Assembly: GCA_037176845.1 (NCBI GenBank)
Contig: JAYKXP010000286.1
Location: 1 to 36,269, forward strand
Source: Paramarasmius palmivorus
Taxonomy: Eukaryota; Basidiomycota; Agaricomycetes; Agaricales; Marasmiaceae
Reading direction: 5' to 3'
Length of the DNA stretch: 36,269 nucleotides
Part shown: positions 21,764 to 33,300 of the stretch, one piece after another
Position numbering within the stretch: the stretch's first letter is position 1
Layout of the letters: each line of letters opens with the position of its first letter
Program-made: the position numbers and the translations under genes
The notes under the pieces: generated by a model
What the model was told of the DNA's origin: nothing
The model's input: only the letters and a program-made list of their open reading frames with translations
Database searches by the model: none

Positions 21764-23308
21764 ATGCTTACCCGCAAAAGAGCTCGAGAACGAAAACAGA
21801 CAACATGCGATGACTCTGACTCGTCTCTGACAGAGTTGGACGACATTGAGAGTGGCACGAATACTCGCGCACGAAAGAAGACCATTCACAGAAATCGAAC
21901 CTCAACCACAGGACCAACGTCAGCGCCTTCCCTTGGAAGCCGTTGTGTCGCCGCCACCGCATCGTCTCGAAAGTCAGCTTCTGGACGCGCCCTTTCCAGG
22001 CTGCGATCGAGCACCGCGTCTTCGACTCCGCACAACGACCGTGTCACGGTTGGAGAGGCATTTGGTTTATCATTGCCATCAGGCATGGATGAGCCCCCCG
22101 TTATCCCAGACATTTGCATTCGGACGGCTATAGACCACGACGACGAAAAAATTTACACGCTGGTGTCCAGCGACGAAAGTTCAAAGCTTTTTTGTATTGA
22201 TGTGAAGGCAAAAACTTGGGATACGTCTGTAAGTCTATCATTCTATTAGTGCGTCATTCATCTAAACATCTATAGATTGACAGTCTATACTTCGAGGGGC
22301 GTGAGCAGGCTCTTCCGCCTTGCTATGCAACAAAACTACACTGTTTCAGAGACGTGAATACTCAGCACAGATTTTTGCTGATAGTTGGTGGATGGATCGG
22401 TGACTCTCCTCGCAATGACTCCCAACGATTCCCTCATGACAGCGAGCGAATGACGATACTCATCGTCAACTTATCTCTCAAAACATGGAGGATCCTCAGA
22501 GCCCTCAGTGCCGATGGTGGTGCTCCTCCTCCTCGATATTACCACACTATTGTCCGCTGCGACAACGATCTCTTCATCTTTGGTGGTCGTCGCTCGCTCC
22601 CTGCAGGATTTTTCGATGATAATTACGACTACAAAAACTGGGCAACTTGTGTTCCGGAGGATATTTTTCAATCCTATGCTGTTTTGGGATTCAACTCCAA
22701 CAACAGCACATGGAACTGGAAGGAGAGGGATAATGCCTACCCAGAAGATGTGAAAAATCTCGGCTTTTCGCTGGGAGCCTTTGCCATGCCCAACAACAAC
22801 TCGGTTCTTCTAACACCAGGCATGTCCGGCGAAGGCACCTCTGTAGGTTTCTTCGAGCTACCATATCGTGTATAGAGCTGATTTCTCTCCGTTCACCTAG
22901 TGCAACTTGGATGTAAACGACTTCTGGTTCTTCAACCCACAGACAAGACGCTTTTCAAAATGGTATACGACGCCCAAACCCACAAATCCGTTTGAAGATG
23001 ATGCGGGATTCTACGACGTCGTTACTATTACCCAAGGAAGTGCAATATTCGCGCTTCTAAGTTACGACTCTAGCAAGTATGAATTCTTTGAATACCCCCT
23101 TCCCCCTTCCGGCAGCGGGACTCGCGCGCTAGGAGTCAAGAATGCTAGTTGTACGAGAAAGCGGAATGTTGCCGGCACCGTGAAAATGGGCGCGTCAAGG
23201 GCATTTGTTGGTTATGTAGTCGTCGCAGGGAAAACATACGTTCTCGCCAAGGATGATGGAGACCGTCTCGATACCATCTTCGAGGTGACATTTGATTTGG
23301 ATGGGTAG
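21764..23308 (+). CDS. Kelch-like repeat protein (479 aa)
   Basis: The exons 21764-22228, 22276-22842 and 22901-23308 all join in phase 0. The N-terminal 110 residues are basic and Ser/Thr rich (MLTRKRARERKQTTCDDSDS; LTELDD), probably disordered. Then comes a beta-propeller-type region: KIYTLVSSDES with KTWDTS; a kelch strand HRFLLIVGGW near residue 190; TILIVNLSLKTWRIL; and PPPRYYHTIVRC-DNDLFIFGGR near 250-260, where paired Gly and aromatic residues are kelch hallmarks. Later strands include DFWFFNPQTRRFSKW, YEFFEYPLPPSG and a final FEVTFDLDG. No F-box, MYND finger or membrane segment is seen. Kelch propellers usually bind other proteins; the partner is unknown. Two decayed copies flank it (18960-20352 and 26200-26840), so it belongs to a local duplicating family. 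The start at 21764 is favoured by the leader intron. Confidence 0.8.
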
Positions 23309-23518
23309 GCCACCGAGATCGGTCTGAAGAAACACTGTATGAACAATTGTATATATGCACTCGCAGCGTGTCGCTACTTTTAGTCTTGAATCTTTGTAAT
23401 AGTGTCAGTAAATCCCAGAGAGAGGATGCTTGTCGAATGGAAGCAAAAGGTCCTTATGCGCTAGGCCGGTTGTATAGTAATTGTATCACAATGTTGAAGA
23501 AACAGTCGTTGTATCGAG
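23309..23518. other. Short convergent 3'-3' spacer
   Basis: About 210 bases separate the stop of the kelch-like gene from the stop of the membrane-protein gene on the other strand. It must hold both 3' ends; no clear polyadenylation signal is seen. Confidence 0.4.
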
Positions 23519-25081
23519 CTACACGGGGACGACCATCTCTTTCTCAGTGCCCACTCCACTTCCGTCTACAACGCCCGGGTATCCGATTGAACGAACCTGC
23601 ACCTGAGACTCTGCAGCAGTAGTCCCTTCAGATCTCTGCTGCGCTAGCTGACTACTGAATCGAATTTCGGAGACAGCCTCTTGCAGGCTCTCGACATTCT
23701 TGCCAGATAGGGCCCGAACCATAATGAGAGTCGGGGCAATACCCTGTATCAAAGGAATGAGAGTAGTCAACATGCATCGAAGATGTATCTTACAGCACTG
23801 AGGACAACCAGGGGTGAAAAATCGAAGGGAAACTCAGCGGTTGATACCGTATTTGACAAAATCAAGGCTATCACGCTGATGATTGGATAGAGGATCCCAG
23901 ATTCAAGTCTAGAAGATAAGTATCTATTATGAGCAGCATATTCAGCGAGCACTCGAAATTGCGTAGACCCACATATATCTGGAAACCGATTGAACAAACT
24001 TGTCGCTTGTGTATACACTAGTAGCCTGTAGGCGGAATTGTCGATGAATCCACCAAATACGACCGGCTATGGTCCATACTATCAGCAATGATTCGCAGGA
24101 GTTCCGACCCACGCACCAGTTAACAGAGTGATGATAAGATTGCTGATAGTACTACTGATAATGTACGCCATACCGATGGTCTCTCCGTCTGGTAACAGAC
24201 TCGCTGCGTTCGGATCCCGCGCCAGGGCATTCAAACCGACCGCTTCCAGGATAGCCCAAACAAGCCCCAATGCTAGAACTTTTCAATGAACGATATGGAT
24301 GGCAACAATCAGTACACATACCGTTTACAAGGACCGAGATTACGATCAACGGAACCCCAACCAGTTTGTTAGAATCCCAGATACAATAGCATCGGTGAAT
24401 CTATAGCAGATATCAAGTGAGAAACGCGCACGAGACGTAAGATGCGGTAATACAAACAAGCATCAGGTCTGCCAGGATACTAGATCAATTGTATTGTAAA
24501 CCGAGTTTGGAAATCAGCGCTGTGAAACGACTTACTTGAGAACAACAGGTGCCAATTCCGAAGTCGTGCTAGATAACGCCGAATCAGCGCCAGGAAACGA
24601 AACGGGAAATGTGTACATTACAAGCCGAGTCTTCGCTGAACATCATCCCAGGTCTGGTATCTCATGAACAGGTCGAAATCCTCGTTTTTTAGGATATTGA
24701 AGCGAACGATGGAAGCATGGACCCAGTAACTAGTTTCGATGACCACGTAGACGGTTGTTATCGCAAAGAGAGTGGTGGTCAGGACGAAATAAAGACTTTT
24801 TCTGCGCCTTTTGTCGATGCGCTCGTTATTGCATGTCATGTAGACGTATGTCCCAAAGAGCAGAACATAGAAGCCTGACCGAAGAAATGTAAGAACCTCG
24901 ACTCTCCAAATGGACGTTAATGTTGACGTACCGTATACAAGATACATGGCCTAACGTAGGCGAGATTTAGCTAAGCTAGGGCAAAAGTAGTCGTTAGACT
25001 CACCGATAATGTAGAAATTGGCCATACGATGGTCTGCTCAACAGTAATGGAGGCAAGAAATTTCTCGGGAACCGTCGACAT
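23519..25081 (-). CDS. Multi-pass membrane protein, basidiomycete family of unknown function (378 aa)
   Basis: The nine exons are 25081-25004, 24950-24622, 24568-24536, 24479-24458, 24400-24322, 24278-24117, 24066-23973, 23908-23794 and 23743-23519, giving 379 codons with the stop and consistent phases. Exons of 33 and 22 nt are included. Hydrophobic segments include FYVLLFGTYVYMT, SLYFVLTTTLFAITTVYVVI, PVVLNILADLMLIHRCYCIW, VPLIVISVLVN, LALGLVWAILEAVGL, MAYIISSTISNLIITLLTG and ILYPIISVIALILS, so about seven helices. The motif LADLMLIHRCYCIW followed by a later GRIWW is typical of a family with many copies in mushroom genomes whose function is unknown. The tail (75 residues) is soluble and Ser/Glu/Val rich. 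A TATATA at 25119-25124 lies about 38 nt upstream. Donor GTAATG at 24621 looks like a stop in the unspliced frame, but splicing to 24568 restores the family motif. Confidence 0.85.
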
Positions 25082-25700
25082 CAGTTACGGGGTGAGGAAC
25101 ATCTGAGCATCACCATCATATATACTATTCCTATTGCCATTAGAGTCGAAATCAAGAGATTCGGTGCGATAAACAATCCAGTGCTTTCAAAGCAGGTGAT
25201 TTTAGATCACATATAACCTTAGTTGGGAATGACAATGGCACGGCGCATAGGTACAACCGAGGTGGTCCTTTGGGATATGGATGAATAGCAGCGTCAAAAG
25301 CTGGGAGAACATTACTCACATGCCTTGAAGGAATTCTGCTTGAGTACGTGCACCGATACGTGCTACTACAATGTCCATCAGGGCCTAAAAGAACAGCATC
25401 CAGGGCAATAAATCTTGCGGCGCTCCGCGAATGCGATGCGAGGGATCCATGAGAATGTTTGGTCAAATACAGAACGCCAAACCATCATGGTTGTTTGCGG
25501 TGATGGTTTTAGGGATCTGGTATTGGAGCGATATTGGTGATGAGATCTCTTCTGGGATTTAGGGGGGGAAAGGAATTGATAGTCCAACGTTTCATTCTTG
25601 CTATCTGCGATATGATACAATATGGGTCGAGTGAAGGGCCAGTCTTATACGATATATAACCCGAGATTTTCCATAACTGGTACTTGCAGAACGAAGATCA
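25082..25700. promoter_or_regulatory. Upstream region of the membrane-protein gene
   Basis: The TATATA element at 25119-25124 is the only recognisable signal. Short minus-strand frames (25620-25378, 25466-25152) lack family resemblance and end in the presumed leader, so I do not call them. Confidence 0.35.
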
Positions 25701-25890
25701 GGTTTAATTGGCTAGGCAAAAAAGAGAGAGACATACTATTGATAGTTTTCCAACTCCCATAAACAACGTGGACCGCGACGAATCTGAACTTTTGTGTGTC
25801 GCTTTTCTCGAGCTGGAACAGTCAACCAAAGGAACAGACCTGTGGGCTAGGCTTGAGGGTCAGTTAAGGAGCAGGTACCAATGTAAAAAC

Positions 25891-26118
25891 TCACATTATC
25901 CTAGAGCCAGACTGAACGTTGAACCAGGCCTGTTGCCGTTGGATGATGATGGGAGTCAACTCTTCCCAGGCCTCGTCAACGAACACCCGAAAACAAGCTT
26001 GTGCCCGTGCCTCCAATATGTCCATTTTCGCTTCCAAGCCTAGAGTACACATGCCGAACGTCAATTTGGACTCGGACTTGGATTTCTCCCTTGACGAGGA
26101 TGAGAACCACGTAACCAT
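25891..26118 (-). CDS. Possible exon of an unrecognised gene
   Basis: A minus-strand frame reads KMDILEARAQACFRVFVDEA and then WEELTPIIIQRQQAWFNVQS, which is helical with coding-like composition. It ends at a good GTGAGT donor (25892-25887), followed by CTGAC and an AAGCCTAG acceptor, after which a frame stops within ten codons. No family is recognised. The plus strand is also open for 111 codons here, so one of the two must be a shadow. Confidence 0.25.
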   Translation of the reverse strand: MVTWFSSSSREKSKSESKLTFGMCTLGLEAKMDILEARAQACFRVFVDEAWEELTPIIIQRQQAWFNVQSGSRIM

Positions 26119-26199
26119 TCACGTCCCCGGGGGAAGCACAGCGGTTTGAGGACAGTTCATCAGAGAATCGCTCTGGCCTCACCGATATCTATCTATCGC

Positions 26200-26840
26200 T
26201 ACCATGCAGATATAACCTTGCGACGATCGTCCAACAGGGCGCTCTCAAATCCAAAGTCGACCCTTGGGCAAGCATTCACTTTACGACTCGTTTCCCTGCA
26301 CCCAAAATTAGAGCGAATGGACCAAGAGCGAGAAGGACTGTATACTGTTTATTATCAGCGAATACCTGCAGCGTCCGATAATAAAGTCTTGAATCAAGAC
26401 TATGTATACTGAGCTGTGACGACCACGCAAAATTACTTTTGATCCGGATTTGAGAGAGAGAAAATGGGATACTGTAAGTCCCGTCGTTGTTTGAATCTTT
26501 GTACTAACTCCTCAACCCGTATCATATCAGCTAGATAATTTATCTTTCAAAGCATGTCAGCAGCCTCTTCCTCCGCTCTTCCTCCATGTTATACGAAGAC
26601 CTTCCACAGCAATCATCCATACTCATGATCGTGGACATCGCCAAAAGGACTTGGCACATTCAGTGACGATGGCCTCCGAGATACCTCCACAATGTCGTCT
26701 GTGCGGGAAATGTCATCTACATCTTCGGCGGGCGTTACACCGTACCAGAGCAATTGACCGGGGTTTCGACGATTGCCCACAGGAGGATATCTTTATACCT
26801 GTTCCCGAGCATGTTGGGGACACCGTACGTATAAGTAAAT
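26200..26840 (+). pseudogene. Decayed kelch-like paralog (plus strand)
   Basis: Pieces match the intact gene at 21764-23308 in order. A string ending near 26480 (DPDLRERKWDT) parallels DVKAKTWDTS. It is followed by a GTAAGT donor, a CTAAC branch and a CATATCAG acceptor at the same relative position as the intact gene's first intron. Next, LDNLSFKACQQPLPP parallels IDSLYFEGREQALPP, and MIVDIAKRTWHI parallels LIVNLSLKTWRIL. Then PPRYLHNVVCAGNVIYIFGG (about 26674-26733) parallels PPRYYHTIVRCDNDLFIFGG. GDT before GTACGT near 26823 parallels GTS before GTAGGT at the second intron, with a large internal deletion between. Stops, including a TGA after HIQ at 26662-26664, interrupt it. The 3' exon is missing. 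Confidence 0.75.
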
Positions 26841-27086
26841 ACCTTGAGCTCTGTGTTTACTTTACCAATCGTATTATTCCGCGACAAACATTCTGATTCG
26901 TGTGATCCAATAGTAGGTTGTGCAAACTATAAATTGCTTTATTGACACAATGAACAATAGTCCGGGACGCAAGTACAGAGTATTTCAAGGATTTTGCTAT
27001 TTTTACACCAAGACCAAGACGAGAACGCATATTGTTCGAGAGATAGGCGCGACTAGACTTCACGGCAACGATACCTCCAGTCATCT
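26841..27086. other. Short spacer, nothing recognised
   Basis: This lies between the truncated kelch copy and the stop codon of the large helical gene. The missing last exon of the kelch copy is not found here. Confidence 0.35.
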
Positions 27087-30000
27087 CTAGATGAGATCGT
27101 CCATGTCGTACATGGGGTTCTCGCTCGCAGCCTCCGCACGCTTCGTAGTGACCTCCTGGACATGAGTCGCTGCAACGTCTTCGATAACCTTCGGAACTAT
27201 ACAGAGATATAATGAGAACATTGAAATCCGTTGTGTTTCCGGTAAAGACATACCTGGCTGGGCGATCTCAGGTAAAACGGGCTGAAGTGTAGTCTCTATA
27301 GCGGTCAACCGGGTCGCGATGCTACTGGCGAAGGTCTGGAAGAGTATCAACAGGATGCAGTGCGGTACCTTACATGCCACTGACCTTCTGATCATTTGCT
27401 ACAAGATCTCGGATATGAGTACTGGCATCGTTGGCCTGCTGCTGCAGTTGTTTTTGGGCAGTTTCGAGTTTGGCTTTGCAAGACATTAATGTGAGCAGGT
27501 ATATAGTGTAGCATGCATTCAACCTGCCTTTCAAAGCCGCCTTAGCCGCATCACTAGTATCCGTACTGAATTGCATCATGCTCCCGACATTCCTATCGAG
27601 AGTCGCGTCAATGTACCTGAAGGTGTCATACACAAATACAAAAACCTTTGTGCGGGAAGAATGTAATTGGCTGAAACATCAAGATACGTTGCTGCAATCT
27701 TCTGCGAAAGCATGCTGACACGGAGTGGCAGCATCATTTGGTTGTAAATAAGGTTGCGACTGAAAGCTATTATGGAGGGATGAGTCGCGTGGCGGCATTC
27801 TTGAATAATGAACTACATGCCTGAAATCGATACCCCTCCGAGGGTTGCAGTTTGTTGTATGGTCGTAGTAAAACTAGAGACAGATGGCTGGAGAACATCT
27901 TGCACTAGGGAAGCGACACTCTGGAAAAATTGGGTGATCTGAGAAAATTGTGCCTGTAACGCTGTAGATTGCGTTATCAGACAAGGCTGCAAGCAATGTT
28001 TCAAGACGACATACTACTGAACGCGCCGACAGCCTGCTTGAGGACGGGAAGCATGGCCTGAAGTCCAGCGTTTGTCAATTTCAAGCTGGTAAGTTTACCG
28101 ATCAATGTGCTTATTTCTTCCTGCTGCTGCACTAGCTGAGCTGTAGCATGATTGTATGCGTCACGAGCCGCTTGAAGATTGGCACGAGTTTGATCAACCT
28201 GCAGGTGTATTAGTGCCTCGAGCGACTGAGAGTACGTTGACGCTGTTTCACCGCAAATTTTGCATTCTCCACAGCCAATTTCTTGGGGAAATGTCTTCAG
28301 CTTAGTGACGTGGAAAATAAAGCAATTAAAAAAACATACCGCGGAGTTGCTGCTCGACTGCGCAGTTGAAGGAGTTGGTGGCGTAGCATTGGCAGGACCC
28401 TTAGCCGACCCTCCAGTCTGCTGGAGGGTCAAGTTCGCCTTGGTTACCACTTGCTGCACACTTGTATTCAGTTGATCGATTATAGACTTGAATTTGTCCA
28501 GGGCATTGGCATCTGCAGATTGAGCAGTGCCGGCGATCTGAATGATACTCGTAATAGTGGTGATAGCAGTCTGCACTAGCGGAAGGAGATCGGTAGATAG
28601 CGGCTTTGCCCCGCCTAGTTGCCCCTGGATGTCTTCCAGGCTCGTCTTGACGTACAAGCCTCCATTTCCCTGAATTCCGGCGCATAAATCATGAGTCCTG
28701 GATCCCAGGAATGATGCAGACCAGACTGACCATAGAACCACCGCGAATTCTCTCCCAATCAGGTCCGTTGTTAGGGCCGCCTATGACAAGATGCTGGAGA
28801 ATGTTGATGAAGGTCAAGACCCTTTGGGCTTGGAGTGCACCAGGATCGGTGAGGGCAGCTGCAGCGTCTTGGGTACCTTGAGCGGATTGAACGGGAGTCT
28901 TGTTGTCCGTGCCATTATTCTGGCCCGATTTGTTGCCTGTAGAGCTGGTATTGTTCACGACCTTGTCCGTGGCCTTCTGAACCAGGTTGATACCAGCACT
29001 AGCGGCCTGTGATTTAATGGTTGCCATACTGATAAACGCATTACCCGCCGAGACCAAAAGTTGTGTCGCGCTATCTACAACCTGCATGCCGACCAAGTCC
29101 CATCTATTGCAATTCGGGTTCATTGTCAATATTCGGTGGCGAAAAAGATTGGTCGGGTCATACTGACCCGCTGGGAACGTTCTTGACTGCGTCATTGAAG
29201 TTGTTCTCAGCATTTTGAAACGACTGAAAATCCCTTAGTTAGTAGGACACTCATTTTGAATGTTACTAATGTACCTGCTTCATCATGTCAGTGTTCTCCT
29301 TGAGGGATGCCACCATTGCCTCCTCTGCCTTTTGGCGTTCTTGAGTGATTTGAAGTTGCATGTTATTGACGTTGAGTTTCTGTTCAGTCGTTCCAACCTG
29401 TGACAGATCCTTAAATACGGAAAGCGGACGATTCCCCGTCATATGTAACCTACTTGATTGGTACAAGCAACGACCAATTCTGTAGAGAGGTTGAAGATAT
29501 CACGAAATCCGTCCTCACAATTCTTCGAAGCCGTGCTACAAGGATGTGAGTTCGGTTAACCCGATGTTCATCAATAGAACCACTTACACACAGATTTTGG
29601 TGAGATCAAGTATCGATTGGAGCTGTGATGGAAGGTATGCACTAATCTGTAGACGAGGTGTTATGAGAGCTCGTCAGAATAAGATGGTCAATAGTCCTTG
29701 CCTCGCTGGGGCTGCCGCTCAAGATGGTCTGTACGGCAGTTGTGATATCCTGCGGAAGCTGGCTGGAGGCATTTTGAATGCGCGTCATGCTGTTGTCCGC
29801 AGTGCCAAAAGCGGTATAACCATCGCTGACCTGCCATATATTCAGCATAAATCGTCAGTGTGCCTGAAACCTCCTCACCATTTGCATGAGACATGCTTTG
29901 AACGAGCCGGGGTGGGTAGCATACTTCCATTGATATTGCGGATCGTCGGCGTTCACGAGAGCTGGCATAAAATACAGGCATCAATGAAAGCAGGATGAAA

Positions 30001-30268
30001 TGGCACAGTCGACACGTACAAAAGTCATCCGTGGAGGCAGCGATGACCATAATGGAGCCCAGCAGGGCAATAGACAACGGGGCTGGCTGGAGCAGGTCTC
30101 CCCAGTTTGAGGAACACCACATTCTACAACGCAAACCAACAGTGAGTACAACGATATGGCAATGAGGCAAGAAAACGAGACGCACGTCATCCAGCTATCC
30201 TCGTTGACCTGGTGGCCAGTCGAGACTGTGGTAATGGCGTTGCGAGCGGCAGCTAAATCCGTAGACAT
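27087..30268 (-). CDS. Large helical coiled-coil protein, fungal family of unknown function (about 740 aa, about 18 exons)
   Basis: The start ATG at 30268 follows a TATATAAG at 30332-30325. The frame opens MSTDLAAARNAITTVSTGHQ, then PAPLSIALLGSIMVIAASTD, DDPQYQWKYATHPGSFKACL and SDGYTAFGTADNSMTRIQNA. A coiled coil (KLNVNNMQLQITQERQKAEE) is followed by NVPSGWDLVGMQVVDSATQL, a hallmark of a widely duplicated fungal family I recall without a known function. Later parts include VENAKFAVDQTRANLQAARD, IGKLTSLKLTNAGLQAMLPV, RNLIYNQMMLPLRVSMLSQK, KLETAQKQLQQQANDASTHI and the end NPMYDMDDLI. The middle (NNTSSTGNKSGQNNGTDNKT) is a low-complexity linker. Long helices with two modest hydrophobic runs suggest a bundle that may contact membranes; that is inference. 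A 30-nt exon (28281-28252) encodes KLAVENAKFA. Three introns fit only, or best, with GC donors (29701-29647, 27820-27767, 27527-27474). With these the frame is open to TAG 27087. Confidence 0.7.
27474..27527 (-). other. Candidate GC-AG intron 3 of the helical gene
   Basis: The exon ends TTGAAAG, the donor is GCAGGT, the acceptor is TGCAAAG and the length is 54 nt. It joins SDAAKAALK to KLETAQKQLQ through a split Ala codon and continues the helix. The overlapping GT donor (GTTGAA, 4 nt further) leaves the wrong phase; no splicing would insert 18 residues in frame. Confidence 0.5.
27767..27820 (-). other. Candidate GC-AG intron 2 of the helical gene
   Basis: The exon ends ATTTCAG, the donor is GCATGT, the acceptor is AATAATAG and the length is 54 nt. 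It joins GGVSIS to FSRNLIYNQM through a split Ala codon. Nearby GT sites (GTAGTT, GTATCG) give the wrong phase. Confidence 0.55.
29647..29701 (-). other. Candidate GC-AG intron 1 of the helical gene
   Basis: The exon ends AGCGAG, the donor is GCAAGG, there is a TTCTGAC branch, the acceptor is CTACAG and the length is 55 nt. It joins SGSPSE to ISAYLPSQLQ in phase 0. GCAAGG after AG is the preferred context for GC donors. A GT donor further upstream (GTACAG after ITTA) is a weaker alternative. Confidence 0.55.
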
Positions 30269-30324
30269 GATGGCAAGTAAAACGCAAAGAGCAGAATACT
30301 GAAGATTGTATGGCGGCTTGAGGA

Positions 30325-30332
30325 CTTATATA
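30325..30332 (-). promoter_or_regulatory. TATA box of the large helical gene
   Basis: TATATAAG on the minus strand lies 57 nt before the ATG at 30268, giving a short leader. Confidence 0.5.
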
Positions 30333-33300
30333 TTGCATTGGAGGATGGGACGTAATGTGTCGAGTGAAGAGAACGGTTTGAATAGGTCCATTTAGTGATC
30401 CACAAAAGGGATGTCATTTGACAATGCGCGTCGAGTGACCCGAGTTCTGCTCGCTAGTGCTAGTGAGCTGTCACATTGAAGAGCAGATAAACCGAGCAAT
30501 CTGTGAGAATCCAGTATGAAGGAAATGAGGTTAGCATGTTCGATGTTGGTAGAAGCACGAACCACTCTACCAGGCCCTGTGCCCACCCAATCCCCAAGAA
30601 CCCGAGTTTAAACCATACCCCGAACACAAGACTTCCAACCCATCTAGCTGCTCCTAATCGCCGAGAACGATATCCCTCGAATCAGAAGCGACATTATGTT
30701 GTAACCCTAGCAAAGAGAGGGCCGAAAAGCAAAATTCATGTGGTCGTCAACTTGACAGTAGCCTGGCAAGCCCGGCTCGATACGAGAACTGTTATTGTGT
30801 GTTGATTGTGTGAGCCTCATAAGAAGATGCTTAGTCCAATAACACACCATATCTTCCTCAAGTCCCCTAAGAGGAAATACCGCAACCAGTAATGGGTCCT
30901 TCCGGGTCCTTCGGGAACTTCACGCTCAAATATATGTAAAGCTTCATGAAACCGTTTAGCAATGATTTTTTCCCTTCACCAGTGCGCACAGAGACAACCG
31001 CATGCCATTCAGTAGTAGCTTTGGAAAGGGGTTTCGAGGATGTTAATGGTTAGAGATTTGTTGAGGCCTTGAGAGAGAACAGGTCGAAGCAAGTCGGGGA
31101 TATATTAGCGTTGTTAATGCTCGGGTTATTCGCATTGACGAAAATTCGAGCGTTTACAGCACCAACAGTGAGGAAGTAGAAGCCGGTATTGCTTCAATGC
31201 TAAGTGCTAGTATCAAACGATTGTGGTGGACGGAAGGAAAAGTACGGCGTCGCGCTGCTACAGCCTACAGGCGCCTTACCAAGCGCCTACCTACGTAACT
31301 AAATTTTTTCCTCTGCTACGAATTCTACCAGAGCACTGCGTCTTTTAGACTTCCTAATGTGTGACGGAGTCCGTTTATTCCCTATAGCACCATCCATGAC
31401 CACCGCATTGTGCGTATCCGAATCGCGCTAGGAAGAGGGTTCACATTTTAACTTTCCACGATTCTAGATTGTATGGATGCTTTCACAACCTCCACAGTAT
31501 CAGCGATGACCGCATGGGTGATTTGCGCATAGAGCTACATAGCACTAGCTTTATCGCCCCCGCTAATAACGGTGAATGAGCTGGGGGAATTACTGGATAA
31601 TCATCCCGCCATAGACCTACTTGCCGCTGTCGCTGTCATAACCCTGGTGCTCAATGCTGCTGCAAGTTCACGTCGTTATAGGAATACCATCCAGATTGAC
31701 ACGTTCACAAGTTGGACCTTTTTCGGGCTTCAGGGCTCAGGTTAGTCTCCCCTAGGCAGACTCGATATCGCTCGACAGCTCGCTTGATATGGGGCTCAGG
31801 TTATGCCTTAATGCCCGTGTCTAAAATAGTCAAAGTATAATCGAAAAAGGATACTTCATTGCGAATCATGCATACCTTCGACCGAATAAAGAATGGAATT
31901 GTCGCATCTTCGTCCGATGGTCAAGGCGGCTCTTAGTCGAAGGTTTATCGATATCATCTCATGCAGCGAGGACTCTGAAACTATTTCCAGGATAGTCAGG
32001 TAGGCTTCGCAGATACAGTCAGTAGTTCCCACACCAAGGGAGGCAAAGGACTTTACAGTTCGTTCCTTGGAAATAATCACTCGAGTGGAACCCATTCGAA
32101 ATCTTAACCATCCTGCGCCTCTTCCCTGTCCTAGAACGCCTGACTTGTATTCCACGCCAACTTCTCGAGATTCCATGTGGTGTATCTTGGTGCTCATCCG
32201 AATCTTCAATGGTAACTTTTGATAACTCTGGGGTTGGTGAAATGCGCCGCCTTGAATGCGAAATTCCCTAATAGACTATTTTGCATCGTGCACACTAGAA
32301 GGGCAGTCGATTAGTAGGAGATGGTGTCAGTGTATATGTACTGTATCCGTCATGTGCTACACGGTGGTACGGTGACGTTGTTCGCACGTTATCCTCATAG
32401 TCCGTGGAACTTTCGTCTCCGTCACCCCCCCCCCCCCCCTACGCACCCCCCCTTCAGCGTTAACGCGTTAACGCGTTAACCTCCAAGACCTCAGAGCTCC
32501 ACATACCACTCGGAAATCTCAGCTTTCGATGAACCATAGCGACCTTGGTTAATCTGCTGATCTTCTTGCTACGCACACACAACCCGATCACGAACGCAAT
32601 GTTATTTCTAGCATATAAAAGCTCAAAGTACTTCAAGTTACTTCGAATTTCACGCTCGGAGCGTAGGCATTTACGACCTGGTTTCGCTTGCTAATGGTTC
32701 AGCGCTCTCGCAACAATGTAACGATTGCCCGCTGTCAGAAGTGATAGCAGCTGTGCTTCTATCGAGGTTCATGAAGTACCCTAGAATGAAATGAACAGCG
32801 ATCTTCACCCGAACTAGTTTTCGCCCTCCAAGGTCAGCAGATACCCTTTGTCAAGATTCGAAATCTACAGACGAGTTACTAGGAACCAAATCCCGCCCGA
32901 AGATTCTATTCGGAACTTGATGGGCACCTTGGCGTCTTCGAATCTTTGATGGATGGTGGTTGAACGGGCTTATGCTGTTTTCCCCTATCCGTGGCTGCAG
33001 AAGGTCATATATACACAGTCGTTGGGCCAACCTGAAAGACCCCATCGCAGCCACCTTTTTCAACCAATAGCCATGCCCTTGGGTTCTAGTACGTGTATAT
33101 CCACGTCTTCGTTGCAATACTTGTGCTCATCACTGGTTTCCCAGAGGAGTGTAGCAATGTCTGCCGACCACTCGTTTGATGATATCGGTAGTTACACAAA
33201 ACTGCCAATGGGGATGTTCGAGAGGGATTACAATGCTATATTCCGTGGATGCTCTTGACGCTGCAAAATCATCAAACGAGCGTATAAGTGTCTCCACTAC

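Noticed and set aside
25708..26043. 111-codon plus-strand frame before the dead kelch copy
   Set aside because: No domain and no splice partner; the opposite strand has the better composition and a clean donor site.
27617..27645. A 29-nt intron after ILPAQR in the helical gene
   Set aside because: Too short; a 71-nt intron from 27687 gives correct phase and a good branch point.
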